43,025 bases of DNA from Tepidimonas thermarum. GTDB lineage: Bacteria > Pseudomonadota > Gammaproteobacteria > Burkholderiales > Burkholderiaceae_C. The DNA lies in NCBI RefSeq assembly GCF_007556705.1, contig NZ_VJOL01000020.1, positions 1-43,025 on the forward strand, written 5' to 3'. A model generated the notes under the pieces. That model was not told where the DNA came from. It made no database searches and saw only the letters and a list, made by a program, of their open reading frames with translations. Of this stretch, positions 17,014 to 25,847 are shown piece by piece (position 1 is the first letter of the stretch; every line of letters begins with the position of its first letter). Made by a program: the position numbers and the translations under genes.

Positions 17014-17385
17014 TCAGGCGCGCCGTGGCGCCAAACGGCGCGCGAGCGGCACGTCGCCGGCGTCGTCCAATTCGATGGCGATTTGCGTGCACACCGTGCG
17101 ACACAACGCCACCGCCTGCTCGCTTTGCACCCGGTAGTAGACCTGCGTGCCTTCCTTGCGCTTGGCCAAAACGCCCGCGCGGTAGAGCAAGTTCAAATGC
17201 TGCGACAAGTTGGGCTGCGTGGTGTCGATTTCCGCGAGCAGCTCGGAAACCGATTTTTCCTTGTCGCACAACGCATTGAGGATGCGCAGCCGGGTCGGGG
17301 TGGCCAAAATGCCAAACAGCTCCGCCGCCAGCTCAAAAACGCGGTCTTTGTCGGCGTGAGCCTCGTGATCAGACAGTGTTTGCAT
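17014..17385 (-). CDS. ArsR/SmtB-family transcriptional regulator
   Basis: A 123-residue winged-helix regulator starting at ATG 17385 (MQTLSDHEAHADKDR). The ArsR helix-turn-helix is clear: LFGILATPTRLRILNAL, SVSELLAEIDTTQPNLSQHLNLLYRAGVL and the wing KRKEGTQVYYRV. Cysteines occur at 40, 95 and 99. None lies in the alpha-3 metal-binding box of ArsR/CadC, so a thiol/sulfane-sulfur switch (as in the BigR/SqrR group) or an alpha-5 site is more likely than the classic arsenic site; this is inference. The longer frame to 17463 adds an unconserved leader. A near-palindrome GCATATATAAGC (17382-17393) overlaps the start codon and could be an autoregulatory site. It lies 85 bases downstream of prpE on the same strand. 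Confidence 0.85.
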   Translation of the reverse strand: MQTLSDHEAHADKDRVFELAAELFGILATPTRLRILNALCDKEKSVSELLAEIDTTQPNLSQHLNLLYRAGVLAKRKEGTQVYYRVQSEQAVALCRTVCTQIAIELDDAGDVPLARRLAPRRA

Positions 17386-17470
17386 ATATAAGCGCGCAGT
17401 CGTTGTGGGCCCATCATACCCACAAATCGACCGCGCGCCAAAACCGCCTGGCGGCTGGTGCACCCGCGGC

Positions 17471-19375
17471 TCAGGCGGCCGGCTGCACCAGGTCGCGGAT
17501 CTGCTGCAAGGCGCTGGGATCGTCCAGCGTGGTCAAGTCGCCCGGGTCACGCCCCTCGCAGACCGCCTGGATGGCGCGCCGCAGCAGCTTGCCACTGCGC
17601 GTCTTGGGCAGCAACGATACGAAGCGCACGCGCGCCGGGCGCGCCACCGCACCCAGCTGCTCATCGACGAGCTTCATGATCTCGCCTTCCAGGCGCAACG
17701 CATCGGCCTCGGTGGCGGCGCGCGACGGGTCTTTGAGCACCGCAAACGCCATCGCCACCTGGCCCTTGAGCGCGTCGGCCACGCCCACCACGGCCACTTC
17801 GGCCACCGCCGGGTGGCTGGCAATGCTCTCCTCGATCTCGCGCGTGCCCAGGCGGTGGCTGGCGACGTTGATCACGTCGTCGGTGCGGCCGAGGATGGTG
17901 TAGTAGCCTTCTTCGTCGCGCACGCCCCAGTCGAAGGTGCTGTACATCTGGCGCCCGGGGATGCTGGACCAGTAGGTCTTGACGTAGCGCTCGTCATCAC
18001 CCCAGACGGTTTGCAGGCAGCCCGGCGGCAGTGGGTACTGCACGGCGATGACGCCCTTGCGGCCGGGCTCGGTGATTTCCTCGCCGGTGTTTTCGTCGAT
18101 CAGGCGCACGTCAAAGCCGTAGACCGCTTTGCCGGGGGAGCCGAATTGGGTTGGCGCGGGCTCGACCCCGTTGCAAATGGCCAAAATGGGCCAGCCGGTT
18201 TCGGTTTGCCAATAATTGTCGATGATGGGCTTGCCAATGGCCTGCGCCATCCAGGTCGCGGTGGGCTCGTCCAGCGGCTCACCGGCCAGGAACAAGGCGC
18301 GCAGGCTGCTCAGGTCGTACCGGGTGAGGTAGGCGGGATCCTGTTTTTTGAGCACGCGCGCCGCCGTCGGCGCCGTGAACATGATGCTGACGCGGTAGTC
18401 CTGCACCAGGCGCCACCAGATGCCGGCGTCGGGCCGTATCGGCGTGCCCTCGTACATGATGGTGGCCATGCCGTTGATGAGCGGCCCGTAAATGATGTAG
18501 CTGTGGCCGACGACCCAGCCAATGTCGCTGGTCGAGAAATAAGTCTCGCCGGGCTGCGCCATGTAGATGTGGCGCATGGATGCCGCCAACGCCACCGCGT
18601 AGCCGCCGGTGTCGCGCTGCACGCCTTTGGGGCGGCCCGTGGTGCCGCTGGTGTAGAGGATGTAGCTCGGGTGGGTGCTGTCCACCCATTCGCACGGCAC
18701 CTGCGCATCCCGATGTTGCTCGCGCAGGGCGGCGTAGTCCACATCGCGCCCGGCTACGGGGTCCAGCGGTGCCAGGCCGCGGTTGACCATGAGCACCCGC
18801 TCGGGCTTGTGGTGGGACAGCCGGATCGCTTCGTCGAGCAGGTGCTTGTAGGGCACCACCTTGCCGGCGCGCATGCCCGCGTCGGCGCTGACGATGACCT
18901 TGGGCGTCGCGTCGTCGATGCGGGTGGCAAGGCTGTGGCTGGCAAAGCCGCCAAACACGACCGAGTGGATGGCCCCGATGCGCACGCAAGCCAGCATGGC
19001 AAAGGCCGCCTCCGGGATCATGGGCATGTAAATGAGCACGCGATCGCCCTTGCCCACGCCCAGCGCGCGCAGGATGGCGGCCATGCGCTGCACCTCGACG
19101 TGCAGCTCGCCGAAGGTGTAGGCGCGCTCGGTGTTGGTTTCCGTGGAGACGTAGATCAGCGCGTTTTGGTCGGCGCGCGTGGCCAAGTGCCGATCGACCG
19201 CGTTGTGGCACAGGTTGGTCAAGCCACCTTCGAACCAGCGCACAAAGGGTGGGCGCTCGGTGTTGCACACGCGATCGAAGGGCCGCTGCCAGTCGATCAG
19301 GCGCGCCTGTTCGCTCCAGAAGGCGTCGCGCTCATCGATCGAGCGGCGGTAGAACGAGGCGTAATCAGGGCTCAT
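17471..19375 (-). CDS. prpE: Propionyl-CoA synthetase
   Basis: A 634-residue AMP-forming acyl-CoA synthetase that activates propionate (and probably acetate or acrylate). Motifs in order are YILYTSGTTGRPKGVQRDTGGY (P-loop), SDIGWVVGHSYIIYGPL, NYWQTETGWPI (acyl pocket and adenylate contact) and STFDWGVRDEEGYYTILGRTDD (hinge). The C-terminal KTRSGKLLRR carries the catalytic, acetylatable lysine. The RDTGGY motif and length resemble PrpE more than Acs (about 650). The ATG at 19375 has a GAGGAG ribosome site and is preferred over the frame from 19399. It stands apart from the mutase/PCC operon further right but feeds the same pathway. Confidence 0.9.
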   Translation of the reverse strand: MSPDYASFYRRSIDERDAFWSEQARLIDWQRPFDRVCNTERPPFVRWFEGGLTNLCHNAVDRHLATRADQNALIYVSTETNTERAYTFGELHVEVQRMAAILRALGVGKGDRVLIYMPMIPEAAFAMLACVRIGAIHSVVFGGFASHSLATRIDDATPKVIVSADAGMRAGKVVPYKHLLDEAIRLSHHKPERVLMVNRGLAPLDPVAGRDVDYAALREQHRDAQVPCEWVDSTHPSYILYTSGTTGRPKGVQRDTGGYAVALAASMRHIYMAQPGETYFSTSDIGWVVGHSYIIYGPLINGMATIMYEGTPIRPDAGIWWRLVQDYRVSIMFTAPTAARVLKKQDPAYLTRYDLSSLRALFLAGEPLDEPTATWMAQAIGKPIIDNYWQTETGWPILAICNGVEPAPTQFGSPGKAVYGFDVRLIDENTGEEITEPGRKGVIAVQYPLPPGCLQTVWGDDERYVKTYWSSIPGRQMYSTFDWGVRDEEGYYTILGRTDDVINVASHRLGTREIEESIASHPAVAEVAVVGVADALKGQVAMAFAVLKDPSRAATEADALRLEGEIMKLVDEQLGAVARPARVRFVSLLPKTRSGKLLRRAIQAVCEGRDPGDLTTLDDPSALQQIRDLVQPAA

Positions 19376-19468
19376 GGGGCTCTCCTCGGGATGCATCAAA
19401 ACCCCGCCATTATGGAATGGGGCCTTGCGCCGTCCTGACAGCCGCGCGCGACACCGCCTGTCGCCATG

Positions 19469-19499
19469 AAAAAACCCCGCAGACCGTTGATCTGCGGGG
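19469..19499 (-). terminator. Intrinsic terminator after tRNA-Val
   Basis: On the minus strand a 9-base-pair stem (CCCCGCAGA, 7-base loop, TCTGCGGGG) is followed by six U. It lies 6 bases past the encoded CCA of tRNA-Val and would end transcripts from the isc-dnaQ-tRNA direction, insulating prpE. Confidence 0.92.
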
Positions 19500-19505
19500 C
19501 ATGTA

Positions 19506-19580
19506 TGGTGGGTGATCCAGGGTTCGAACCTGGGACCCCTGCCGTGTGAAGGCAGTGCTCTACCGCTGAGCTAATCACCC
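19506..19580 (-). tRNA. tRNA-Val (anticodon CAC)
   Basis: The acceptor stem GGGTGAT (19580-19574) pairs with ATCACCC, then discriminator A and an encoded CCA (19506-19508). The anticodon stem CTGCC/GGCAG holds loop TTCACAC, giving anticodon CAC, which reads GUG valine codons. The D arm (AGCTCAGCGGTAGAGC) and T arm (CCAGGTTCGAACCTGG) are canonical. It starts 37 bases after the dnaQ stop and ends at a clear terminator, so it may be cut from the dnaQ transcript. Confidence 0.96.
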
Positions 19581-19617
19581 TGTCGCGATGAACGCTATTG
19601 TAGCCGATTTTTCGGGG

Positions 19618-20340
19618 CTATCCGGCGGCGTCGGGGGGCGTTTCGCAGCGGCGCCAGACGGTGCGGCCTTGGGACTCCTTGTCCAGCGCCGCCAGCAGCT
19701 CGGCGTGGGCCGCCAGCTCCGCTTCACTGGCACGCAGCACCGGCAGCTCGAAACCCGAGAGGTCGCGCCGCTCGACACGCCCGCGGGCGAGCGTCTCACC
19801 CTGCACGTCGATGACCAGCGACTCCTGGCCGCGTGTCATGTAGATGTAGACGTCGGCCAGCAGCTCGGCGTCGAGCAGCGCCCCGTGCAACTGCCGGCTG
19901 GAGTTGTCCACGCCCAGCCGGTCGCACAACGCGTCGAGCCCGTTGCGCTTGCCGGGCCAGAGTTCCTTGGCCATGACCAGCGTATCGATCACGCCGCGCA
20001 CCACGCTGCGGGTGGGCCCCAGCCCCAGGCGGGCGAATTCCGCGTCCAAAAACCCCAGGTCGAACGGCGCGTTGTGGATGATCAGCTCGGCCCCCTGCAG
20101 GTAGTCGAGCAGCTCGGGCGCCACCTCGGCAAAACGCGGCTTGTCGGCCAAAAATTCCAGCGTGATGCCGTGCACGCGCAGCGCATCCTCGTGGATGTCG
20201 CGCTCGGGGTTGAGGTAGTAGTGCCGGTTGTTGCCGGTCAGCCGGCGGTTGACCAGTTCGACACAGCCGATTTCGATGATGCGGTCCCCGTCCTGCGGGG
20301 ACAGCCCGGTGGTTTCGGTGTCGAGAACGATCTGGCGCAT
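19618..20340 (-). CDS. dnaQ: DNA polymerase III epsilon subunit (3'-5' proofreading exonuclease)
   Basis: A 240-residue DnaQ. The DEDDh exonuclease motifs are intact: Exo I VLDTETTGL (Asp7, Glu9), Exo II HNAPFDLGFLDAEF and Exo III HGALLDAELLADVY. A C-terminal tail of about 60 residues should bind the alpha subunit. Length matches E. coli DnaQ (243). It begins 9 bases after fdx, so it is probably co-transcribed with the isc operon rather than next to rnhA as in enterics. Downstream it is followed closely by tRNA-Val. Confidence 0.94.
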   Translation of the reverse strand: MRQIVLDTETTGLSPQDGDRIIEIGCVELVNRRLTGNNRHYYLNPERDIHEDALRVHGITLEFLADKPRFAEVAPELLDYLQGAELIIHNAPFDLGFLDAEFARLGLGPTRSVVRGVIDTLVMAKELWPGKRNGLDALCDRLGVDNSSRQLHGALLDAELLADVYIYMTRGQESLVIDVQGETLARGRVERRDLSGFELPVLRASEAELAAHAELLAALDKESQGRTVWRRCETPPDAAG

Positions 20341-20349
20341 GGGACGCGC

Positions 20350-20688
20350 TCAATGCCGCTCACGGGCGTGGTTGATGGAGTAGCGCGGGATTTCGATGGT
20401 CACGTCGCGCGTGCCCAGCCGGGCCTGGCAACTCAGGCGTGACTGCGGCTCCAGCCCCCAGGCTTTGTCGAGCATGTCTTCTTCTTCCTCGCTGGCCTCG
20501 TTGAGCGACTCGAAGCCCTGCCGGACGATGACGTGGCAGGTGGTGCAAGCGCAGCTCATCTCGCACGCGTGCTCGATCTCGATGTCATGGTCGAGCAACG
20601 CCTCGCACAGCGACGTCCCGGTGGGCGCATGGATGGTGGCGCCTTGGGGGCAGTACTCGGGATGGGGCAAAACGGTGATGGCGGGCAT
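20350..20688 (-). CDS. fdx: Isc-type [2Fe-2S] ferredoxin
   Basis: A 112-residue adrenodoxin-type ferredoxin. The cluster ligands are Cys42, Cys48, Cys51 (in ACEMSCACTTCHV) and Cys87 (in LSCQARLG). An acidic helix (NEASEEEEDML) provides the docking face. It supplies electrons for cluster assembly on IscU, interacting with IscS. Its ATG directly abuts the hscA stop with no gap, showing tight operon packing. Length matches E. coli Fdx (111). Confidence 0.96.
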   Translation of the reverse strand: MPAITVLPHPEYCPQGATIHAPTGTSLCEALLDHDIEIEHACEMSCACTTCHVIVRQGFESLNEASEEEEDMLDKAWGLEPQSRLSCQARLGTRDVTIEIPRYSINHARERH

Positions 20689-22575
20689 TCAAAGATTCTC
20701 CACGTGCTGGCCTGCCAGGGCTTGGGCGATGCTGCGGTTCATGCGGCGGGCGGCAAAGTCCTCGGTGCCTTTGGCCAGCGCCTCGGTGGCCGCTTCGATG
20801 GCGGCGGCGTCCGTCCCGGCGCGCGCCGCTTCGACGGCGGCGATGAGCGCCTGCACCGCCTCATGCTCGGCGGCGGACAGCAGGTCGCCATCGGCGGCCA
20901 GCGCGCTGCGGGTGGCCTCGACCATGCGCTCGGCTTCGACGCGCGCCTCGATCAGGGCGCGCGCCCTCATGTCCTGCTCGGCCGTGGCAAAGCTGTCTTG
21001 CAACATGCGCGCGATTTGGTCGTCGGTCAGGCCATAGGCGGGTTTGACGTCGATGTGCGCCTCCACCCCGGTGCTTTGCTCGCGCGCGGTCACGGTCAGC
21101 AACCCATCCGCATCGACGCTGAAGGTGACGCGAATGCGCGCCGCCCCGGCCGCCATCGGCGGGATGCCACGCAGCTCAAAGCGCGCCAGGCTGCGGCAGT
21201 CCTTCACCAAGTCGCGCTCGCCCTGCACCACGTGCAACGCCATGGCGGTTTGCCCGTCGCGGTAGGTGGTGAAGTCCTGCGCCCGCGCGGTGGGGATGGG
21301 GGTGTTGCGCGGGATGATGCGCTCGACCAGGCCCCCCATGGTTTCCAGCCCCAGCGACAGCGGGATGACGTCGAGCAGCAGCAGCTCCCCGTTGGGGTCG
21401 TTGCCCGCGAGCTGGTTGGCCTGTATCGCAGCGCCGATGGCCACCACCTCGTCCGGGTTGAGGTTGGTCAAGGGCGCGCGGCCAAACAGCGCCGTGACGG
21501 CCTGCCGAATCACGGGCATGCGGGTGGAGCCCCCCACCAGCACCACACCCTGCACCTCATCGGGCTCGACACGGGCGTCGTGCAACACGCGGCGCACGGC
21601 GGCCAGCGTGCGCTCGGTCAGGTCGCGCGTCGCGGCCTCGAAATCGGCCGCGTGCACGGTCACCGGCACGGTGCCGCCGGGGCTTGGGACCGACAGCGTC
21701 GCGCGGTCCTGAGCGCTGAGCGCCTCTTTGGCGCGGCGCGCTTCGGCCAGCAGCCCCGCGCGCTCGCGCGCCGGCAGGGCGGCCACCTGGGCGCCAGCGG
21801 CGGCGCGGGCCAGCGCCCAGTCGGCCAGGGCGCGGTCGTAGTCATCACCGCCCAGGGCCGAATCCCCGCCCGTGGCCACCACCTCGAACACCCCGCGTGT
21901 CAGACGCAGCAGCGAGACATCGAACGTCCCACCACCCAGGTCGTACACCAGATAGAGCCCCTCGCTGGCGTTGTCCAGCCCGTAGGCGATGGCGGCGGCG
22001 GTGGGCTCGTTGAGCAGCCGCAGCACGTTGAGACCGGCGAGCCGCGCAGCGTCTTTGGTCGCCTGGCGCTGCGCGTCGTCGAAATAAGCCGGCACGGTGA
22101 TCACCGCGCCGTACAGCTCTGCGTCGAACGTGTCTTCGGCGCGCTGGCGCAGCGCGGCCAGGATCTCGGCGCTGACCTCGACCGGCGTTTTGTCGCCCGC
22201 CACCGTGCGGACCACGACCCCGCCGGGCCCCTCGGCCACGGTGTAGGGCAGGCGCGCGGCCACGCCGTCGCGCTCGATGTCGGCCAGGGCCCGGCCCATC
22301 AGGCGTTTGACGGAGCTGATGGTGTTGGCCGGATCGTCCACCTGCGCCGCGAGCGCTTCGTGGCCGATCTGGCGCGACGGCCGCGCACCGGGGGGCAGGT
22401 AGCGCACGACGCTGGGCAGAATCACCCGTCCGTGCTCGTCGGGCAGGCATTCGGCCACCCCATGCCGGACGGCGGCCACCAGCGAGTGGGTGGTGCCCAG
22501 GTCGATGCCAACGGCAATGCGCCGCTGGTGCGGGTCGGGCGTTGCGCCCGGCTCGGAAATTTGCAACAAAGCCAT
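20689..22575 (-). CDS. hscA: Fe-S assembly chaperone HscA (Hsp70 family)
   Basis: A 628-residue specialised Hsp70. The ATPase domain opens [13 protein letters not shown] and contains [15 protein letters not shown] and [13 protein letters not shown]. The substrate domain includes [14 protein letters not shown], and a helical lid ends the protein. HscA with HscB drives cluster transfer from holo-IscU by recognising its LPPVK loop, which is intact here. The ATG at 22575 ([10 protein letters not shown]) is 5 bases after hscB, and the upstream TTG is less likely. It lies in the isc operon, between hscB and fdx. Confidence 0.95.
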   Translation of the reverse strand: MALLQISEPGATPDPHQRRIAVGIDLGTTHSLVAAVRHGVAECLPDEHGRVILPSVVRYLPPGARPSRQIGHEALAAQVDDPANTISSVKRLMGRALADIERDGVAARLPYTVAEGPGGVVVRTVAGDKTPVEVSAEILAALRQRAEDTFDAELYGAVITVPAYFDDAQRQATKDAARLAGLNVLRLLNEPTAAAIAYGLDNASEGLYLVYDLGGGTFDVSLLRLTRGVFEVVATGGDSALGGDDYDRALADWALARAAAGAQVAALPARERAGLLAEARRAKEALSAQDRATLSVPSPGGTVPVTVHAADFEAATRDLTERTLAAVRRVLHDARVEPDEVQGVVLVGGSTRMPVIRQAVTALFGRAPLTNLNPDEVVAIGAAIQANQLAGNDPNGELLLLDVIPLSLGLETMGGLVERIIPRNTPIPTARAQDFTTYRDGQTAMALHVVQGERDLVKDCRSLARFELRGIPPMAAGAARIRVTFSVDADGLLTVTAREQSTGVEAHIDVKPAYGLTDDQIARMLQDSFATAEQDMRARALIEARVEAERMVEATRSALAADGDLLSAAEHEAVQALIAAVEAARAGTDAAAIEAATEALAKGTEDFAARRMNRSIAQALAGQHVENL

Positions 22576-22580
22576 GAATG

Positions 22581-23114
22581 TCAATGCGTGGCGCCGGACA
22601 ACCGTGCGCGCACGGTGTCGGCAAAGCGTTCGATGAACATGAGCGCCCTGACCTGCGCGACCGCCGCCACGGCATCGCCACGCGCGTCGATGGCCTCCTG
22701 CAGCGCTTGCAGGCGCTCGTGCCGCTGCGCCTGCACCGCGTCGAGCAGCGCGCGCATGTCATCCGCCGTGCGTGCCTCGTCGAGCGCCTCGCGCCACTGC
22801 ATCTGCTGCACCAGAAAATCCGCGGGCATGGCGGTGTTGGACTCGGCGCCAACCGGCACCCCGTGCAACTCGCACCAGTACGCCGCACGGCGCACCGGAT
22901 CGCGCAAGCGCTGGTAGGCCTCGTTGATGCGGGCCGACCATTGCAGCGCCACGCGCTGGGCCGCGCCGCCCTGGTGGGCGTAGCGGTCCGGGTGCGCCAG
23001 GCGTTGCAGGTGCTTCCAGCGCTCCTGCAGCGCCGCGGGGTCCAGCGCAAAGCGCCGGGGCAGGCCAAACAGCGCGAAGTCGTCGGCCTGCAGCGACAGC
23101 GGCGCCTCAGACAC
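22581..23114 (-). CDS. hscB: Fe-S assembly co-chaperone HscB (J-type)
   Basis: A J-domain protein starting [18 protein letters not shown], with the J-domain HPDRY motif (the HPD signature that stimulates HscA ATPase) and a C-terminal three-helix domain that binds IscU. Two starts are possible. GTG at 23114 overlaps the iscA stop by 8 bases and has a weak GGCGAG site at proper spacing. ATG at 23150 would overlap iscA by 44 bases and has no ribosome site; its extra 12 residues ([12 protein letters not shown]) look unconserved, so I prefer the GTG. About 177 residues, close to E. coli HscB (171). Confidence 0.9.
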   Translation of the reverse strand: MSEAPLSLQADDFALFGLPRRFALDPAALQERWKHLQRLAHPDRYAHQGGAAQRVALQWSARINEAYQRLRDPVRRAAYWCELHGVPVGAESNTAMPADFLVQQMQWREALDEARTADDMRALLDAVQAQRHERLQALQEAIDARGDAVAAVAQVRALMFIERFADTVRARLSGATH

Positions 23115-23430
23115 GGAACGACTCGCCGCAGCCACAGCCGTCTCGCTCATTGGGGTTGTGGAATTTGAAGCCCTCGTTGAGGCCCTCGCGCACGAAATCG
23201 AGCTCCGTGCCGTCGATGTAGGGCAGGCTCTTGGGATCGACCAGCACTTTGACGCCGTGCGCTTCGAACACCACGTCCTCGGGCGCGATCTCGTCGGCGT
23301 ACTCGAGCTTGTAGGCCAACCCGGAGCAGCCCGTGGTTTTGACGCCCAGGCGCACGCCCACGCCCTTGCCCCGGCGGGCCAGGTATTTTTGGACGTGTCG
23401 GGCGGCGGCTTCGGAAATCGTGACGGCCAT
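23107..23430 (-). CDS. iscA: A-type iron-sulfur carrier IscA
   Basis: A 107-residue HesB/IscA-family protein with the three ligand cysteines in place, one in TTGCSGLAY and two in DGCGCGESF near the C-terminus. It binds Fe or a [2Fe-2S]/[4Fe-4S] cluster and passes it to apo-enzymes. It starts 84 bases after iscU, the longest internal gap of the operon; that gap contains GC-rich short repeats (GGGCGGCCCGGGGCC-like) that may form a hairpin. It overlaps hscB at its 3' end. Confidence 0.95.
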   Translation of the reverse strand: MAVTISEAAARHVQKYLARRGKGVGVRLGVKTTGCSGLAYKLEYADEIAPEDVVFEAHGVKVLVDPKSLPYIDGTELDFVREGLNEGFKFHNPNERDGCGCGESFRV

Positions 23431-23514
23431 ATCGTGGTCAGAGCATGCGGCAAAGAGGAGGAACCGATGCCGGGCGGCCCGGGGCCGCCCGCGGCGACGG
23501 TGGACGGATGCGGC

Positions 23515-23910
23515 TTACGCCGGCGTCGTCGCGTGCTTTTTCTTGTAATCCTCGACCGCTGCCTTGATGGCGTCTTCGGCGAGGATGGAACAGTGTATCT
23601 TGACCGGCGGCAGGGCCAGCTCTTCGGCGATCTGGCTGTTCTTGATTTGCGTGGCTTCTTCAAGCGTCTTGCCCTTGACCCACTCGGTCACGAGCGAGCT
23701 CGATGCGATGGCCGAGCCACAGCCGTAGGTCTTGAAGCGCGCGTCCTCGATGATGCCGGTCTGCGGATTGACCTTGATTTGCAACTTCATGACGTCACCA
23801 CAGGCCGGTGCGCCCACCATGCCGGTGCCGACGTTTTCCTCACTTTTGTCGAAGCTGCCGACGTTGCGCGGGTTTTCGTAGTGGTCGATGACCTTGTCGC
23901 TGTATGCCAT
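23515..23910 (-). CDS. iscU: Fe-S cluster scaffold IscU
   Basis: A 131-residue scaffold on which IscS-derived sulfur and iron form a [2Fe-2S] cluster. The ligand cysteines are Cys37 (GAPACGDV, with Asp39), Cys64 (TYGCGSAIAS) and Cys107 (VKIHCSILAE). The HscA recognition loop LPPVK (about 100-104) directly precedes the last. Length matches E. coli IscU (128). A GGAGAA ribosome site lies before the ATG. It follows iscS by 28 bases. Confidence 0.97.
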   Translation of the reverse strand: MAYSDKVIDHYENPRNVGSFDKSEENVGTGMVGAPACGDVMKLQIKVNPQTGIIEDARFKTYGCGSAIASSSLVTEWVKGKTLEEATQIKNSQIAEELALPPVKIHCSILAEDAIKAAVEDYKKKHATTPA

Positions 23911-23938
23911 GGTGCGTTCTCCTGGTGTGCGGGCGGGG

Positions 23939-25159
23939 TCAGTGGGCCGCCCATTGGATGCTGTTGAGATCGATGCCTTCCTGGTACATCTCCCACAGTG
24001 GGGAGAGCGCGCGCAGTTTCTCGACGTTGGTCTTGATGGCGTTGATCGCGTAGTCGATCTCGGCTTCGGTGGTCCAGCGGCCGATCGTCATGCGCAGGCT
24101 GCTGTGGGCCAGTTCGTCGCTGCGGCCCAGGGCGCGCAGCACATAGCTGGGCTCCAGGCTGGCCGATGTGCACGCCGAGCCGCTGGACACCGCCACACCC
24201 TTGATGCCCATGATGAGGGATTCACCCTCGACGTAATTGAAGCTCATGTTGAGGTTGTGCGGCACCCGGCGCGTGGGGTGGCCGTTGACGAAGGACTGCT
24301 CGATTTGGCTCAACCCCGCCAGCAGCCGGTCGTGCAGACGCTGGATGCGCGGCAGCTCGGTGGGCATTTCGGCCTTGGCGATGGCAAACGCCTCGCCCAT
24401 GCCCACGCACTGGTGGGTGGCCAGCGTGCCCGAGCGCAGGCCGCGCTCGTGGCCGCCGCCGTGCATCTGCGCTTCCAGCCGCACGCGCGGCTTGCGCCGC
24501 ACGTACAGCGCGCCGATGCCTTTGGGGCCATAGGTCTTGTGAGAGGCCAGGCTCATGAGGTCGATGGGCAGTTGGCGCAGGTCGATGTCGACCTTGCCCG
24601 TGGCCTGCGCCGCATCGCAATGGAAGATGACGCCTTTTTCGCGGCAGATGGCGCCGATGGCGGCCACATCCTGTATGACACCGATTTCGTTGTTGACCAG
24701 CATCACACTGGCCAGGATGGTGTCCGGCCGGATTGCGTCGCGGAACGCGTCGAGGTCCACCAGACCGTCTGCATCGACATCCAGGTAGGTGACCTCGAAG
24801 CCTTCGCGCTCCAGGTGGCGGCAGGTGTCGAGCACGGCCTTGTGCTCGGTCTTGACCGTGATGATGTGCCGCCCCTTGCCCTGGTAGAAATGCGCCGCCC
24901 CCTTGAGCGCCAGGTTGTTGGACTCGGTGGCGCCACTGGTCCAGACGATTTCGCGCGGGTCGGCGCCGATCAGATCGGCCACCTGTTCGCGCGCATGCTC
25001 GACGGCCTTTTCCGCCTCCCAGCCCCAGGCATGGCTGCGCGAGGCCGGGTTGCCGAAGTGCTCGTACAACCACGGCACCATTTTGTCCACCACGCGCGGA
25101 TCGACCGGGGTGGTGGCGCTGTAGTCCAGGTAAATGGGAAAGTGCGGGGTGTGGCTCAT
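23939..25159 (-). CDS. iscS: Cysteine desulfurase IscS
   Basis: A 406-residue fold-type-I PLP enzyme that takes sulfur from cysteine and hands it to IscU, tRNA thiolation proteins and others. PLP binds Lys208 in [12 protein letters not shown]. The persulfide-forming loop cysteine is Cys330 in [10 protein letters not shown], matching the long-loop IscS (group I) type. The C-terminus ends in the IscU-docking tail SIQWAAH, close to E. coli IscS (404). It lies 31 bases downstream of iscR. Confidence 0.97.
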   Translation of the reverse strand: MSHTPHFPIYLDYSATTPVDPRVVDKMVPWLYEHFGNPASRSHAWGWEAEKAVEHAREQVADLIGADPREIVWTSGATESNNLALKGAAHFYQGKGRHIITVKTEHKAVLDTCRHLEREGFEVTYLDVDADGLVDLDAFRDAIRPDTILASVMLVNNEIGVIQDVAAIGAICREKGVIFHCDAAQATGKVDIDLRQLPIDLMSLASHKTYGPKGIGALYVRRKPRVRLEAQMHGGGHERGLRSGTLATHQCVGMGEAFAIAKAEMPTELPRIQRLHDRLLAGLSQIEQSFVNGHPTRRVPHNLNMSFNYVEGESLIMGIKGVAVSSGSACTSASLEPSYVLRALGRSDELAHSSLRMTIGRWTTEAEIDYAINAIKTNVEKLRALSPLWEMYQEGIDLNSIQWAAH

Positions 25160-25190
25160 CGAAGACTCCGGTCAGGGGTGTGGGGCAGGA

Positions 25191-25721
25191 TCACTTGGCG
25201 AGCGCGGCGAGCGCGAACACCGAATTGGGCGCGTTGACGCGCACGGGCTTGACCACCGGCGTGGGCGAGATGGCCCGTTTGATCGAGGGCGCCGGCTCCA
25301 CCACCACCCCCTTGGCCAGTTGATCGTCGACCAGCTTTTGCAGCGTGACCGAGCGCAAAAACTCCACCATGCGCTCGTTGAGCTCCGCCCACAGGTCATG
25401 CGTCATGCAGGGTTGCCCGTCGCCGTGGCAATTCTCCTTGCCGCCGCACTGGGTGGCGTCGATCGGCTCGTCCACCGACAGGATGATGTCGGCAACGGTG
25501 ATCTCCGACGCGCGCCGCCCAAGCGTGTACCCGCCGCCCGGCCCGCGCGTGGATTCGACCAGCCGATGCCGGCGCAGCTTGCCAAAGAGCTGCTCCAGAT
25601 AGGACAATGAAATATGTTGGCGCTGGCTGATGGCCGCCAGCGTCACGGGGCCGCTGGCCTGGCGCAGCGCCAGATCGATCATCGCCGTGACGGCGAACCG
25701 GCCTTTGGTGGTCAGGCGCAT
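25191..25721 (-). CDS. iscR: Fe-S cluster-sensing repressor IscR
   Basis: A 176-residue Rrf2-family winged-helix regulator starting at ATG 25721 ([11 protein letters not shown]). The DNA-binding part contains [28 protein letters not shown]. The cluster ligands are Cys92, Cys98 and Cys105 with His108; E. coli has 92, 98, 104 and 107, so one residue is inserted between the second and third cysteine. Holo-IscR represses its own operon. The C-terminal tail, rich in Pro and Val, is longer than in E. coli (162 residues). The upstream frame to 25793 would run through the promoter and is rejected. Confidence 0.95.
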   Translation of the reverse strand: MRLTTKGRFAVTAMIDLALRQASGPVTLAAISQRQHISLSYLEQLFGKLRRHRLVESTRGPGGGYTLGRRASEITVADIILSVDEPIDATQCGGKENCHGDGQPCMTHDLWAELNERMVEFLRSVTLQKLVDDQLAKGVVVEPAPSIKRAISPTPVVKPVRVNAPNSVFALAALAK

Positions 25722-25749
25722 GGCAAACTCCTGGTAGACCCGACGACAT

Positions 25750-25788
25750 GGGAATACCGGTGTATTCCCTACTGTTTTCGTCAAGTAT
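25750..25788 (-). promoter_or_regulatory. isc promoter region with IscR type-1-like site and 8-bp palindrome
   Basis: On the minus strand, ATACTTGAC, seven bases, then GTAGGGAATAC (25788-25762) fits the IscR type 1 pattern and contains a TTGACG -35-like element (25784-25779). It overlaps a further dyad, GGGAATAC-N4-GTATTCCC (25750-25769), which occupies the place where the -10 would be expected; no good -10 is seen there. The iscR ATG lies 28 bases beyond the dyad. Confidence 0.7.
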
Positions 25789-25847
25789 ACCAAAAGTTGA
25801 ACGTTTTGCTCGGGTATCCGCAGCGGCGGCGCGGCTTTTGGCCGACA

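Noticed and set aside
13975-17391. 1138-codon open frame on the plus strand opposite sucA
   Set aside because: It is the antisense shadow of a GC-rich gene; its composition (His/Val/Arg/Gly-rich) has no recognisable domain and sucA is certain.
23151-23663. Upstream extension of the hscB frame over iscA
   Set aside because: It reads iscA out of frame; the J-domain protein begins near 23114-23150.
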